Shown: positions 51,373 through 60,281, counted from the first letter of the stretch. The stretch is DNA of 64,000 nt from Fontisubflavum oceani (GCF_030407165.1 NZ_CP129111.1:2232001-2296000), one strand, 5' to 3'. Notes: a model not told the origin generated them from the sequence alone. Program-made: numbers and translations.

Positions 51373-52629
51373 ATGCGTCGAGTGGTTGTCACGGGGCTGG
51401 GGCTGGTTACGCCATTGGCATGTGGAGTGGAAGAAAGCTGGTCACGGCTTTTGGATGGGCAGTCGGGCGCGGGTTCGATCACCAAATTCGACACCACCGG
51501 ATTTGCCACCACCTATGCTTGCGAAGTGCCGCGCGGCGATGGCTCGGACGGGACCTTCAATCCAGACGATTGGATGGAGCCGAAAGAGCAGCGCAAGGTC
51601 GATGAATTTATCCTCTACGGCATGGCGGCCGCGGATCAGGCGGTGAAGGATGCCGGTTGGACGCCGGAAGATCGGGAGAGCCTGGAACGCACGGGCGTGA
51701 TGATTGGATCTGGTATCGGCGGTTTGAATTCCATCGCCGACACCTCGATCACGTTGAACGAGCGTGGGCCGCGGCGCGTGTCGCCCTTCTTTGTGCCGGG
51801 TGCGTTGATCAATCTGGTCTCTGGCCAGGTCAGCATTCGCTATGGCTTCAAAGGGCCGAACCATGCGGTGGTGACGGCGTGTTCCACAGGTGCCCACGCC
51901 ATCGGCGATGCGGCGCGGCTTATCATGCTGGATGATGCTGATGTGATGATCGCAGGCGGCGCGGAAAGCCCGATTGGGGCGATTGGCGTGGCCGGTTTCA
52001 ACGCTTGTAAGGCGCTCAGCACCAAGCGCGGCGATGAGCCGGAGAAGGCCAGCCGCCCTTGGGATGCCGATAGCGATGGGTTCGTGATGGGCGAGGGCGC
52101 AGGCGTTGTCGTGCTGGAAGAATATGAGCACGCAGTGGCGCGTGGCGCGACGATTTACGCCGAGATTCTTGGCTATGGCCTGTCGGGCGACGCGCATCAC
52201 ATCACCGCGCCGCCGCCGGATCATGAAGGTGCGGAACGGGCCATGCGGGCGGCGTTGAAACGCGCCGGGCTGGAGCCGTCTGCGGTGGATTACGTGAACG
52301 CGCATGGCACCTCGACCATGGCCGATACGATCGAGTTGGGTGCGGTCGAGCGGCTGATGGGGGATCATGCGGGCGATCTGCTGATGTCTTCGACGAAATC
52401 CGCGACCGGGCATTTGCTGGGCGCGGCAGGCGCGATTGAGGCGATTTTCGCAATCTTGGCGCTGCGCGATCAGGTGGCGCCGCCGACGATCAATCTGGAC
52501 AATCCAGCCGCCGAGACAGCGATCAACCTCTGCGCCAACACCAAGGTGGAAGGTGAGATCAACGTCGTGCAGTCCAATTCCTTTGGCTTTGGCGGGACCA
52601 ATGCCTGCCTGATTATGGGGAAAGTCTGA
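51373..52629 (+). CDS. fabF: 3-oxoacyl-ACP synthase II
   Basis: A 418-residue condensing enzyme with the Cys-His-His triad: VTACSTGAHAIGDAAR, VNAHGTSTMADTIELG and SSTKSATGHLLGAAGAIEA. The N-terminus MRRVVVTGLGLVTPLACGVE is characteristic of FabF. It elongates acyl-ACP by two carbons. Full length, followed four bases later by mltG. Confidence 0.97.
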   Translation: MRRVVVTGLGLVTPLACGVEESWSRLLDGQSGAGSITKFDTTGFATTYACEVPRGDGSDGTFNPDDWMEPKEQRKVDEFILYGMAAADQAVKDAGWTPEDRESLERTGVMIGSGIGGLNSIADTSITLNERGPRRVSPFFVPGALINLVSGQVSIRYGFKGPNHAVVTACSTGAHAIGDAARLIMLDDADVMIAGGAESPIGAIGVAGFNACKALSTKRGDEPEKASRPWDADSDGFVMGEGAGVVVLEEYEHAVARGATIYAEILGYGLSGDAHHITAPPPDHEGAERAMRAALKRAGLEPSAVDYVNAHGTSTMADTIELGAVERLMGDHAGDLLMSSTKSATGHLLGAAGAIEAIFAILALRDQVAPPTINLDNPAAETAINLCANTKVEGEINVVQSNSFGFGGTNACLIMGKV

Positions 52630-52633
52630 TCAC

Positions 52634-53800
52634 ATGTGGAAACACATCGCCGCGAACGGGCTGAGTTTTCTGATTGTGGCGTTTATCGCCTTTGCGGGGG
52701 CGATTGGCTGGGGGCAGCGGGAGTTTACGACTGAAGGCCCGCTGGAGCAGGCGATTTTCTTCGAGGTCGAACGCGGCGCGAGTTTGCGGGCCGTTTCGGA
52801 GGACTTGGCCGAGGACGGTGCGATTTCAAGCGCGATGATCTTTCGGCTGGGGGCGGATTATACAGGCCAGGCGGGCGAGTTGCGGTTCGGCAATTACGAG
52901 ATCCCGGCCGGCGCCTCGATGGTCGATATCCTGGAGATTGTGACCTCTGGCGGGGCCTCGACCTTCCGTTACACCGCGACATTCGTGTTGCGCAATCAGG
53001 GCACCGGCGAGATCCGGCTGCGGGAGCGAGTGCCGGGGACGGGCGAGATCGTGGAACTCGCAACCTTCGCTTATGAAGAAGAGGTGCCGGAGGTTTATCG
53101 CGAGCTGACCGGGAGCGATGCGCGGGTGGTCTATCGCGTTTCGGTGCCCGAGGGGCTGACCAGCTGGCAGATTGTCGAGGGGCTGAACCAGGCGGAGTTT
53201 TTGAGCGGCGAGGTGCCAGAGTTGCCCGATGAGGGGACGTTGGCACCGGACACCTATGAGGTGACGCGCGGGGCGGATCGGCAGGAATTGCTGGATCAGA
53301 TGGTCGCCGCGCAGCAGGAGATTTTGGCTGCGGCCTGGGCCGGGCGGGCGGATGACGTGCCGCTGGACAGTGCTCAGGAAGCGCTGATCCTGGCGTCGAT
53401 CATTGAGAAAGAGACCTCGGTGCCCGATGAGCGGGGGGCGGTGGCGTCGGTTTTTGAGAATCGTTTGAATCGCGGGATGCGGCTGCAGACCGACCCGACG
53501 GTGATTTATGGCGTGACGAATGGGCGGGGTGTCTTGGGCCGGGGCATTCGGCAGAGCGAACTGCGCGATGATAATCCGTGGAACACCTATGTGATTGATG
53601 GGTTGCCTGTGACACCGATTGCGAACCCGGGGCGGGCGGCGATTGAGGCGGCGGTGAACCCCGATGCGACAGATTACATCTTCTTCGTTGCTGACGGGAC
53701 CGGTGGGCATGCCTTTGCCGAAACCCTTGATGAGCATAACCGAAATGTCGCGCGCTGGCGCCAGATTGAGGCGGAACGGGACGCGGCGGCGACCGAGTAA
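52634..53800 (+). CDS. mltG: Endolytic murein transglycosylase MltG
   Basis: A 388-residue inner-membrane protein with one N-terminal helix (GLSFLIVAFIAFAGAIGWG) and a periplasmic YceG domain. The catalytic Glu is in LILASIIEKETSVPDERGAV, and the conserved region RLQTDPTVIYGVTNGRG follows. MltG cuts nascent glycan strands and sets their length. In Rhodobacteraceae mltG commonly sits next to the GTA cluster; here the GTA g1-like gene follows after 259 bases. Confidence 0.95.
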   Translation: MWKHIAANGLSFLIVAFIAFAGAIGWGQREFTTEGPLEQAIFFEVERGASLRAVSEDLAEDGAISSAMIFRLGADYTGQAGELRFGNYEIPAGASMVDILEIVTSGGASTFRYTATFVLRNQGTGEIRLRERVPGTGEIVELATFAYEEEVPEVYRELTGSDARVVYRVSVPEGLTSWQIVEGLNQAEFLSGEVPELPDEGTLAPDTYEVTRGADRQELLDQMVAAQQEILAAAWAGRADDVPLDSAQEALILASIIEKETSVPDERGAVASVFENRLNRGMRLQTDPTVIYGVTNGRGVLGRGIRQSELRDDNPWNTYVIDGLPVTPIANPGRAAIEAAVNPDATDYIFFVADGTGGHAFAETLDEHNRNVARWRQIEAERDAAATE

Positions 53801-53810
53801 GCGTTGCAGG

Positions 53811-53847
53811 CCGGGCGAGGGGCCAGCCCCTCGCGCTCCCCGGGATA
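53811..53847 (+). repeat. GC-rich stem-loop after mltG, possible dispersed extragenic repeat
   Basis: GCGAGGGGC (53815-53823) and GCCCCTCGC (53826-53834) make a 9-pair stem with a CA loop, followed by GCTCCCCGGGATATTTG. This arrangement looks like a stem-loop/CCCCGGGATATTT element that I recall as recurrent between Rhodobacteraceae genes. Only one copy was noticed in the window, so repetition is not shown here. It may end mltG transcription. Confidence 0.45.
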
Positions 53848-53869
53848 TTTGTTAAGCAGAGAAGGCGAG

Positions 53870-53905
53870 GTTAACAGAGTGTGAGTGCGTACGCACTTCG
53901 TTAAC
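53870..53905. promoter_or_regulatory. Palindrome between two GTTAAC sites upstream of the GTA g1-like gene
   Basis: AGTGCGTACGCACT (53884-53897) is a perfect 14-base palindrome, flanked by GTTAAC at 53870-53875 and at 53900-53905. It lies in the presumed control region of the GTA remnant. GTTAAC resembles CtrA half-sites, and CtrA affects GTA expression in Rhodobacter, but the full CtrA spacing (TTAA-N7-TTAA) is not present. Confidence 0.4.
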
Positions 53906-53996
53906 CCTTTGGAAATAAAAAACTTATTGACTATGCGAACGGTCTCTGGCATCACTTGTGACATGCTGGAAGAAGTGGGTAAGCGGCCCGGGAGGT

Positions 53997-54052
53997 AATC
54001 CCCGTGGTCGCTTTTTCGTTTCTGCTCGTGCGGGGTTTCAAGCACGGGGATT
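53997..54052 (+). promoter_or_regulatory. Attenuator-like leader immediately before the GTA g1-like gene
   Basis: Two exclusive hairpins can form. In one, a 7-pair stem uses 54025-54031 and 54042-54048 and is followed by GATTTTT, like an intrinsic terminator. In the other, AATCCCCGTG (53997-54006) pairs with CACGGGGATT (54043-54052), using up the right arm of the first. The g1 start codon is at 54060, and the only Shine-Dalgarno-like GGGGA lies within the paired region. Control by attenuation or ribosome-site masking is inference. Confidence 0.4.
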
Positions 54053-54059
54053 TTTAAAC

Positions 54060-54434
54060 ATGTCAGCTATTACTCACGAAACACCGGCTTCGGAAACGGA
54101 GCGGCAGGCGGCGGCGCGGGCGGAACGGGTCGTGTCGCAGGCGATGAAGGCCTTTGAAGTGACGCTGGAGGCTCTGGAAGCAGCGGTGGATGCGCTGCGG
54201 GCCGAGGCAGCGACGGGGGAACAGGCGGTCTCGAAAGACCTCAAGGCGATGAATGCCGCCTTCCTGTTCGCTCTTCAGATGGAGGAGAAGGCGCGTGCAG
54301 CAGGAGACAAACATGGAGCCGGACCAGGGGCCGGACAGCTCGACCTCGACGCCGCACGAGCCGAGATCGACCTCCGCCTGGCTTGCCTCAGAGCCGCCCG
54401 AAGTGGTGGAGGCGTTTCTGGCAGGGCTGAGTGA
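54060..54434 (+). CDS. GTA g1-like protein, probable small terminase subunit
   Basis: A 124-residue, Ala/Glu-rich, largely helical protein (RAERVVSQAMKAFEVTLEAL, then EALEAAVDALRAEAATGEQA), with probable coiled coil. Position after mltG and directly before a terminase ATPase segment, together with size, matches ORFg1 of Rhodobacterales gene transfer agents, which acts as small terminase. Sequence similarity by itself is weak. The start at 54060 has only a GGGGA as ribosome-binding site, and the frame overlaps the next gene by 122 bases, more than usual. Confidence 0.7.
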   Translation: MSAITHETPASETERQAAARAERVVSQAMKAFEVTLEALEAAVDALRAEAATGEQAVSKDLKAMNAAFLFALQMEEKARAAGDKHGAGPGAGQLDLDAARAEIDLRLACLRAARSGGGVSGRAE

Positions 54435-56793
54435 TGAGGCCTTGGCGGCCTTGCCCTATATCTTCGATATCTGGGCTTTGCCGCATCAGGTGCCGCCGGA
54501 GGGAGATTGGCGGACCTGGGTGATCTTGGGCGGTCGTGGCGCGGGCAAGACCCGCGCCGGGGCCGAATGGGTCAGATCGATGGTTGAAGGTGGAACGCCG
54601 GGAGTGCCGGGACGGCCACGCCGCGTGGCCTTGATTGGCGAGACCTATGATCAGGCCTTGGCGGTGATGGTGAAAGGGGAGAGCGGGCTATTGGCCTGCT
54701 CTCCACCTGATCGCCGCCCGCGATGGGTGTCGGGCGAGCGGATGTTGGTCTGGCCGAACGGCGCGGAGGCGCGGCTTTACTCGGCGCATGATCCGGAAGC
54801 GCTGCGCGGGCCGCAATTTGATGCGGCCTGGGTGGATGAAATCGGCTGTGGCGCGGTCGACAAGGGCACCAATCAGCCGAACAAGTTCCTGGATCCGAAG
54901 AGTTCGGAAAGCACGTTGCCCTATTTTTCTAACGGGCGGCGCGATGATCTGATCCAGGCGCAATATCTGCGCGCGACTATGGCCTATTGGACCAACCCGG
55001 CGAACAACCCGACGTCCGACCAATATGATGGCCCGATGATCGACGTATCCAAGGCGCATGTCTGGGCGTGGGATGCGCGACCCTGGCCGGCATTTCCAAA
55101 TGATCTGGCCCAGTGGAGCGATGGGGCGAACCATGGGCGCGGGCATTGGATAACCGGACGCTCTGCCGGGCAGCCACTTGCGATGGTGGTGGCCGAGATT
55201 TGCGAGAGCAGTGGGGTGACCGACTATGACGTCTCGCGCCTGTTTGGATTTGTGCGGGGTCATGTGTCTTCTGATGTGGAGACGCCCCGGGCGCGGTTGC
55301 AGCCCTTGATGCTGGCCTATGGGTTCGGTGCCGTGGAGCGGGATGGGAAATTGGTGTTCCAACACCTTCCGGACCTGCCAGGCGCCGAGATCGCGGAGAG
55401 GGATACCGCCGCCGATGAGGATGGCGCGGCGGGCATGCGTTTGACCCGCGCGTCTGAGGCGGAGACGGTTGGTCGGGTGCGGGTTGGGTTTACCGAGGCT
55501 GATGGCGCATTTGAATCCCGGGTGGCCGAAGCGATCTTCCCGGATGACGCAGATATCGGCGTGAGCCAGAGCGAGTTGCCATTGGCGTTGACCCAGGCAG
55601 AAGCGCGCGGGATTGCGGAGCGGTGGCTGTCGGAGGCTCGGGTTGCGCGCGACACGGTGGCGTTTGATTTGCCGCCGTCGCAGCGCGCGCTGGGCGCTGG
55701 CAACATGGTGGCGCTGGAGGATGGGTCGACCTGGCGGATCGACCGCGTGGAAGATGTGGGCGCGCGCCGGATTGAAGCCGTGCGGGTGGAGCCAAGCCTT
55801 TCGGAGGCATCGGATGCGACTGATGCGCCGGTGGAACAGCAGGCCTTCGTGCCGCCCTTGCCAGTGCAACCGATGTTTATGGATTTGCCACTTCTGACGG
55901 GCGATGAGGTGGCGCAGGCCCCGCATCTGGCGGTGGCGGCCCGACCCTGGCCCGGGCAAGTGGCGATGTACTCGTCAAGCACCAATAGTGGGTACAAGCT
56001 CAACCGACTGATCCAGATTGGATCGGTTATTGGACATCTGAAGACACCCCTTCTTGCCGCCAAGCCAGGTCTTTGGGACCGCGCCACGCCAGTGCGGATC
56101 ACGATTGGATCGAGCGGCGCTCTGTCTTCGACGGATCTGGCGGGCGTTTTGAACGGGGGCAATGTGGCGGCGATTGGTGCTGGAGACAGCGGCCCGTGGG
56201 AGATCATCCAGTTTGCCAATGCCGAGATGGTGGCCCCGAATGAATGGGCGCTCTCGATGTTGTTGCGGGGCCAGGCGGGAACCGATGGCGTGATGCCGGA
56301 TGTTTGGCCAGACGGCAGCTTCTTTGTTGTGTTGGATGGACGGCCCGAGCAGATCGAATTGCCCAGTTCGGCCCGAGGTTTGGAGCGGTACTACCGTGTT
56401 GGCCCGGCGCAGCGGTCGCTGAGCGACGAGAGCTATCAAGAGCGCGTTTTGGCCTTTGATGGGGTCGGGTTGCGGCCCTATGCACCGGCGCATGTCAGGG
56501 CCCGGCGGAGTGGCGCTGGCTTGGAGGTCAGCTGGATCAGGCGAACCCGGATTGATGGCGACAGCTGGCAGGGCGCGGAGGTGCCGCTTGGCGAAGATAT
56601 CGAGGCCTATCTGATCCGCGTCTCGGACGCTGACGGGCTGAAGCGCGAGGCGACGGTGAACACGCCGAATTGGACCTACAGCACCGCCGAACGCACCAGC
56701 GATAGCACGACACCACCCTTTGACATTCAAGTCGCGCAAGTGTCCGGCCGCTTCGGCCCGGGCCCCTTCACAAGGATCATGATCGATGACTAA
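54313..56793 (+). CDS. Chimeric GTA gene: large-terminase ATPase N-terminus fused to baseplate/host-specificity (g15-type) C-terminus
   Basis: An uninterrupted 826-codon gene made of two unrelated GTA proteins. Residues 1-176 are the GTA large terminase (g2): WVILGGRGAGKTRAGAEWVR (Walker A), PRRVALIGETYDQALAVMV and a Walker B LRGPQFDAAWVDE. Directly after this the sequence becomes IGCGAVDKGTNQPNKFLDP, a segment of the TIM-barrel region of the g15 tail protein, and continues through HVWAWDARPWPAFPNDL, a phage-tail domain and the C-terminus. The terminase nuclease domain and everything from g3 to the first half of g15 are missing. ATG 54313 has a strong AGGAG site. Genome deletion is likely; mis-assembly must be excluded. 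Confidence 0.9.
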   Translation: MEPDQGPDSSTSTPHEPRSTSAWLASEPPEVVEAFLAGLSDEALAALPYIFDIWALPHQVPPEGDWRTWVILGGRGAGKTRAGAEWVRSMVEGGTPGVPGRPRRVALIGETYDQALAVMVKGESGLLACSPPDRRPRWVSGERMLVWPNGAEARLYSAHDPEALRGPQFDAAWVDEIGCGAVDKGTNQPNKFLDPKSSESTLPYFSNGRRDDLIQAQYLRATMAYWTNPANNPTSDQYDGPMIDVSKAHVWAWDARPWPAFPNDLAQWSDGANHGRGHWITGRSAGQPLAMVVAEICESSGVTDYDVSRLFGFVRGHVSSDVETPRARLQPLMLAYGFGAVERDGKLVFQHLPDLPGAEIAERDTAADEDGAAGMRLTRASEAETVGRVRVGFTEADGAFESRVAEAIFPDDADIGVSQSELPLALTQAEARGIAERWLSEARVARDTVAFDLPPSQRALGAGNMVALEDGSTWRIDRVEDVGARRIEAVRVEPSLSEASDATDAPVEQQAFVPPLPVQPMFMDLPLLTGDEVAQAPHLAVAARPWPGQVAMYSSSTNSGYKLNRLIQIGSVIGHLKTPLLAAKPGLWDRATPVRITIGSSGALSSTDLAGVLNGGNVAAIGAGDSGPWEIIQFANAEMVAPNEWALSMLLRGQAGTDGVMPDVWPDGSFFVVLDGRPEQIELPSSARGLERYYRVGPAQRSLSDESYQERVLAFDGVGLRPYAPAHVRARRSGAGLEVSWIRRTRIDGDSWQGAEVPLGEDIEAYLIRVSDADGLKREATVNTPNWTYSTAERTSDSTTPPFDIQVAQVSGRFGPGPFTRIMIDD

Positions 56794-57493
56794 CACACCA
56801 CAACTGAACTTGCCGCTTTTGAGCCCGTCTCAAGCACAAAAACATGTCACCGTGAACGAAGCCTTGTGCCAGTTGGACGGGATGGTGCAACTGCGCTTGA
56901 TCTCTGTCACGCAGAGCACGCCGCCGGTTCTTGCGGAGGACGGCGATTGTTATGGCGTGCCGATCGGGGCCACCGACGCATGGTCCGGTCAGGTCGGTGA
57001 GATCGCAATCTATGTCAACAATGGCTGGGATTTCATCTCACCGCAGCAAGGATTCCGCGCCGTGATTTTGGATCAGGGCGTGTTGGCGATGCATGATGGC
57101 GACAGCTGGCGCGATGGCGCGGTGACGCTGACGCAGAATGGCGCTGGGATGGCGTTGCGCTCGGTTGAGATCGATGTGCCGATCACCGCTGGGCCGGCGG
57201 TCACCACGCCGGTGATCTTTCCAGAACGGTCGATTGTCTTTGGCGTCACGGGGCTTGTCACGCAGGCGCTTGGCGGAGCCACGACCTGGCGCTCGGGCGT
57301 CGCAGGCGATGCGCAGCGTTATGGTTCGGGGCTTGGCGTGGCGCAGAATTCTTTTGTGTCTGGCCCGTCGACGCCGACGGTCTATTGGACGCCGACCGAG
57401 TTGCTGATCAGCGCGGATGGGCCGGATTTCACGGGCGGAACGGTGCGCTTGGCGGCCCATTACGCGATGCTGTCTTTGCCCAATTGGGTTTGA
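56786..57493 (+). CDS. DUF2793-domain protein, GTA-associated (head-spike/tail-fibre-like)
   Basis: A 235-residue protein whose N-terminal half is a DUF2793 domain: LNLPLLSPSQAQKHVTVNEA, GDCYGVPIGATDAWSGQVGE and WDFISPQQGFRAVILDQG. DUF2793 occurs in GTA head-spike proteins of Rhodobacter and in proteins coded after g15 in roseobacters. The C-terminal half (LGGATTWRSGVAGDAQRYGS, ending LSLPNWV) resembles surface-binding tail domains. It overlaps the chimeric gene by eight bases, so the native g15-DUF2793 junction is kept, which indicates that the deletion lies upstream. Confidence 0.85.
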   Translation: MTNTPQLNLPLLSPSQAQKHVTVNEALCQLDGMVQLRLISVTQSTPPVLAEDGDCYGVPIGATDAWSGQVGEIAIYVNNGWDFISPQQGFRAVILDQGVLAMHDGDSWRDGAVTLTQNGAGMALRSVEIDVPITAGPAVTTPVIFPERSIVFGVTGLVTQALGGATTWRSGVAGDAQRYGSGLGVAQNSFVSGPSTPTVYWTPTELLISADGPDFTGGTVRLAAHYAMLSLPNWV

Positions 57494-57576
57494 TGATGGG
57501 GCCCATCACGGTTTCTTTCTTGGGCTTGCCTTCCTATCTGGTATAAAGGATCGGCAGAGCCTTGAAGGAGACCGCC

Positions 57577-58395
57577 ATGGCGGAGCGTCAGTCACATATC
57601 GCGGAGATCGATCCAGTCTGGACCCGGATTACTGCCGAGGCGCGCGAGGCCGTGCAGGCGGAGCCGCTCTTGGGCGGGCTGGTGCATGGCACCGTCCTTC
57701 ATCACGGAACATTGGAGAAAGCGCTGGCCTATCGGGTGGCGCAAAAACTGGCCTCCGGCGATATGTCGGAACAGATATTGCGCGAGATCGCTGATGAGGC
57801 CTTTGCCGCCGATCCAATGCTTGGGGTCGCGGCGCGCGCAGACATCGTTGCGGTTTATGAACGCGACCCGGCGTGCCATCGGTTTTTGCAACCTTTGCTT
57901 TATTTCAAGGGTTTTCAGGCAATCCAAGCCTATCGCATCGGCCATTGGCTATGGCGCGAGGGGCGGAAGGATTTCGCCTATTTCATCCAGATGCGGGTGA
58001 GCGAAGCCTTCGGGATCGATATCCACCCGGCGGCGCGGATCGGGCAGGGGATCATGATCGACCACGCCCATTCCATCGTCATCGGTGAGACGGCGGTGGT
58101 CGGCGACAATGTCTCGATGCTGCATTCGGTGACGTTGGGCGGGACGGGCAAAGAAGAAGAGGACCGGCATCCGAAGATCGGCGATGGTGTTCTGATCGGG
58201 GCGGGCGCGAAAGTGCTTGGCAACATCCATGTCGGCAATTGCTCTCGCGTCGCGGCGGGGTCGGTTGTGTTGGAAGATGTCCCGGCCTGCAAAACGGTTG
58301 CTGGCGTGCCGGCGAAAATCGTTGGCGAGGCAGGGTGTGATCAGCCGTCCATGTCGATGGATCATCTGCTGCCTTGTGGCGGATCATCGGATTAA
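57577..58395 (+). CDS. cysE: Serine O-acetyltransferase
   Basis: A 272-residue CysE. The N-terminal helical domain (SHIAEIDPVWTRITAEAREA) is followed by a left-handed beta helix of hexapeptide repeats with the catalytic region GIMIDHAHSIVIGETAVVGD and GGTGKEEEDRHPKIGDGVLI. It makes O-acetylserine, the sulfide acceptor in cysteine synthesis. Start at ATG 57577 has AAGGAG upstream. In Rhodobacterales cysE often flanks the GTA cluster. Confidence 0.95.
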   Translation: MAERQSHIAEIDPVWTRITAEAREAVQAEPLLGGLVHGTVLHHGTLEKALAYRVAQKLASGDMSEQILREIADEAFAADPMLGVAARADIVAVYERDPACHRFLQPLLYFKGFQAIQAYRIGHWLWREGRKDFAYFIQMRVSEAFGIDIHPAARIGQGIMIDHAHSIVIGETAVVGDNVSMLHSVTLGGTGKEEEDRHPKIGDGVLIGAGAKVLGNIHVGNCSRVAAGSVVLEDVPACKTVAGVPAKIVGEAGCDQPSMSMDHLLPCGGSSD

Positions 58396-58424
58396 AGGCG
58401 CCACATAATATATTGATGATAAAG

Positions 58425-58457
58425 AAAAGCGGCACCAGATGGGTGCCGCTTTTTTTG
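58425..58457. terminator. Bidirectional terminator between cysE and typA
   Basis: AAAAGCGGCACC and GGTGCCGCTTTT (58425-58436 with 58442-58453) form a strong stem with A and T runs on both sides, serving both convergent genes. Confidence 0.92.
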
Positions 58458-58460
58458 CGT

Positions 58461-60281
58461 TTAGCTGGCCGCGCGGGCTTGCCGTTTGCGCTCATGCGGG
58501 TCGAGGAAACGTTTGCGAAGGCGGATCGCGTTGGGCGTGACTTCGACCAACTCATCGTCGTCGATATAGGCGATGGCTTGTTCCAGCGACATGGTGACCG
58601 GCGTGGTCAGGCGTACGGCCTCATCCGACCCTGAGGCGCGGACATTGGTCAGCTTCTTGCCTTTGAGCGGGTTCACTTCCAGATCATTGTCGCGGGAATG
58701 CTCACCGATGATCATACCGGTGTAGATCGCCTCCTGCGCGCCGATGAACATCTTGCCGCGCTCTTCGAGGTTCCAGAGCGCGTAGGCGACACTCACCCCG
58801 TCTTCCATAGAAATCAGAACCCCCGCGCGCCGACCCGGGATCGGGCCTTTATACGGCTCCCAGGCGTGGAACACGCGGTTGAGCACCCCCGTGCCGCGCG
58901 TATCGGTCAGGAATTCGCCGTGATAGCCGATCAGGCCGCGCGAAGGGACCTGCGCCACGATGCGGGTCTTGCCAGCGCCGGCCGGTTTCATCTCGGAAAG
59001 CTCGCCCTTGCGTGGGCCGGTCAGCTTCTCGATCACCGCGCCGGTATATTCGTCATCCACATCGATGGTGACTTCTTCGACCGGCTCCACACGCTGACCA
59101 TCTTCTTCGCGGAACAGCACCTGCGGCCGGGAGATTGAGAGCTCGAACCCCTCGCGGCGCATGTTTTCGATCAACACACCCATCTGCAATTCGCCCCGGC
59201 CTGCCACTTCGAAAGCCTCGCCGCCCGGCGTGTCGGTGATACGGATCGCGACATTGGATTCCGCCTCTTTCATCAGGCGCTCGCGGATCACGCGCGATTG
59301 GACCTTTTTGCCGTCCTTGCCAGCCAGCGGGCTGTCATTGATGCCGAAGGTGACGGTGATGGTGGGCGGATCGATGGGTTGCGCAGGGATCGCGTCAGTG
59401 ACGGAGAGATCGCAGATCGTGTCGGCCACCGTGGCTTTCGACATGCCCGCAAGGCTGACGATATCGCCCGCTTCGGCGAGGTCGATCGGTTGCTGCGCCA
59501 GGCCGCGGAACGCCAGGATCTTGGTGACGCGGAATTGCTCGACCTTCTCGCCATCGCGGCTGAGGGCTTTGACGGTTTCGCCGGTTTTCAACGTGCCGCT
59601 TTCGACACGACCGGTGAGGATACGCCCGATGAACGGGTCGGAGCCGAGCGTGGTGGCCAGCATCCGGAAGGGTTCTTCGGCCTGATCGACCTGTTTCGGG
59701 GCGGGGACGTGATCCACCACCAGATCGAAGAGCGCGGAGAGGTCCTTGCGCGGGCCTTCCAGGCTGTCATCGGCCCAACCGGACCGGCCTGAGGCGTAGA
59801 GATGCGGGAAATCGAGTTGGTCGTCATCGGCACCGAGATTGGCGAAGAGGTCGAAACACTCATCCAGCGCCCGGTCCGGTTCGGCATCGGGCTTATCGAC
59901 CTTGTTCAAGACCACGATCGGGCGGAGGCCAAGCGCCAGCGCCTTGGAGGTCACGAATTTCGTTTGCGGCATCGGACCCTCTGCGGCATCGACGAGCAAA
60001 ACAACCCCATCCACCATTGAGAGAATGCGCTCCACCTCGCCGCCGAAATCGGCGTGGCCGGGCGTGTCGACGATATTGATCCGGGTGCCATTCCATTCGA
60101 CCGAGGTCGCCTTGGCCAGGATCGTGATCCCGCGTTCGCGTTCCAGGTCGTTGCTGTCCATCGCCCGTTCGGCCACGGCTTGGTTGTCGCGGAACGCGCC
60201 GGATTGTTTGAGCAGCTCGTCGACAAGCGTTGTTTTGCCATGATCGACATGCGCGATGATCGCGATATTGCGGAGGTCCAT
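58461..60281 (-). CDS. typA: GTP-binding translational regulator TypA/BipA
   Basis: A 606-residue translational GTPase. G motifs are IIAHVDHGKTTLVDELL, VDTPGHADFGGEVERIL and VLNKVDKPDAEPD; the unique BipA C-terminal domain follows, with GTGVLNRVFHAWEPYKGPIP and the late EVTPNAIRLRKRFLDPHERK. It binds ribosomes and helps assembly and stress adaptation. Start at 60281 (MDLRNIAIIAHVD) matches the family; the longer frame to 60341 does not. Confidence 0.97.
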   Translation of the reverse strand: MDLRNIAIIAHVDHGKTTLVDELLKQSGAFRDNQAVAERAMDSNDLERERGITILAKATSVEWNGTRINIVDTPGHADFGGEVERILSMVDGVVLLVDAAEGPMPQTKFVTSKALALGLRPIVVLNKVDKPDAEPDRALDECFDLFANLGADDDQLDFPHLYASGRSGWADDSLEGPRKDLSALFDLVVDHVPAPKQVDQAEEPFRMLATTLGSDPFIGRILTGRVESGTLKTGETVKALSRDGEKVEQFRVTKILAFRGLAQQPIDLAEAGDIVSLAGMSKATVADTICDLSVTDAIPAQPIDPPTITVTFGINDSPLAGKDGKKVQSRVIRERLMKEAESNVAIRITDTPGGEAFEVAGRGELQMGVLIENMRREGFELSISRPQVLFREEDGQRVEPVEEVTIDVDDEYTGAVIEKLTGPRKGELSEMKPAGAGKTRIVAQVPSRGLIGYHGEFLTDTRGTGVLNRVFHAWEPYKGPIPGRRAGVLISMEDGVSVAYALWNLEERGKMFIGAQEAIYTGMIIGEHSRDNDLEVNPLKGKKLTNVRASGSDEAVRLTTPVTMSLEQAIAYIDDDELVEVTPNAIRLRKRFLDPHERKRQARAAS

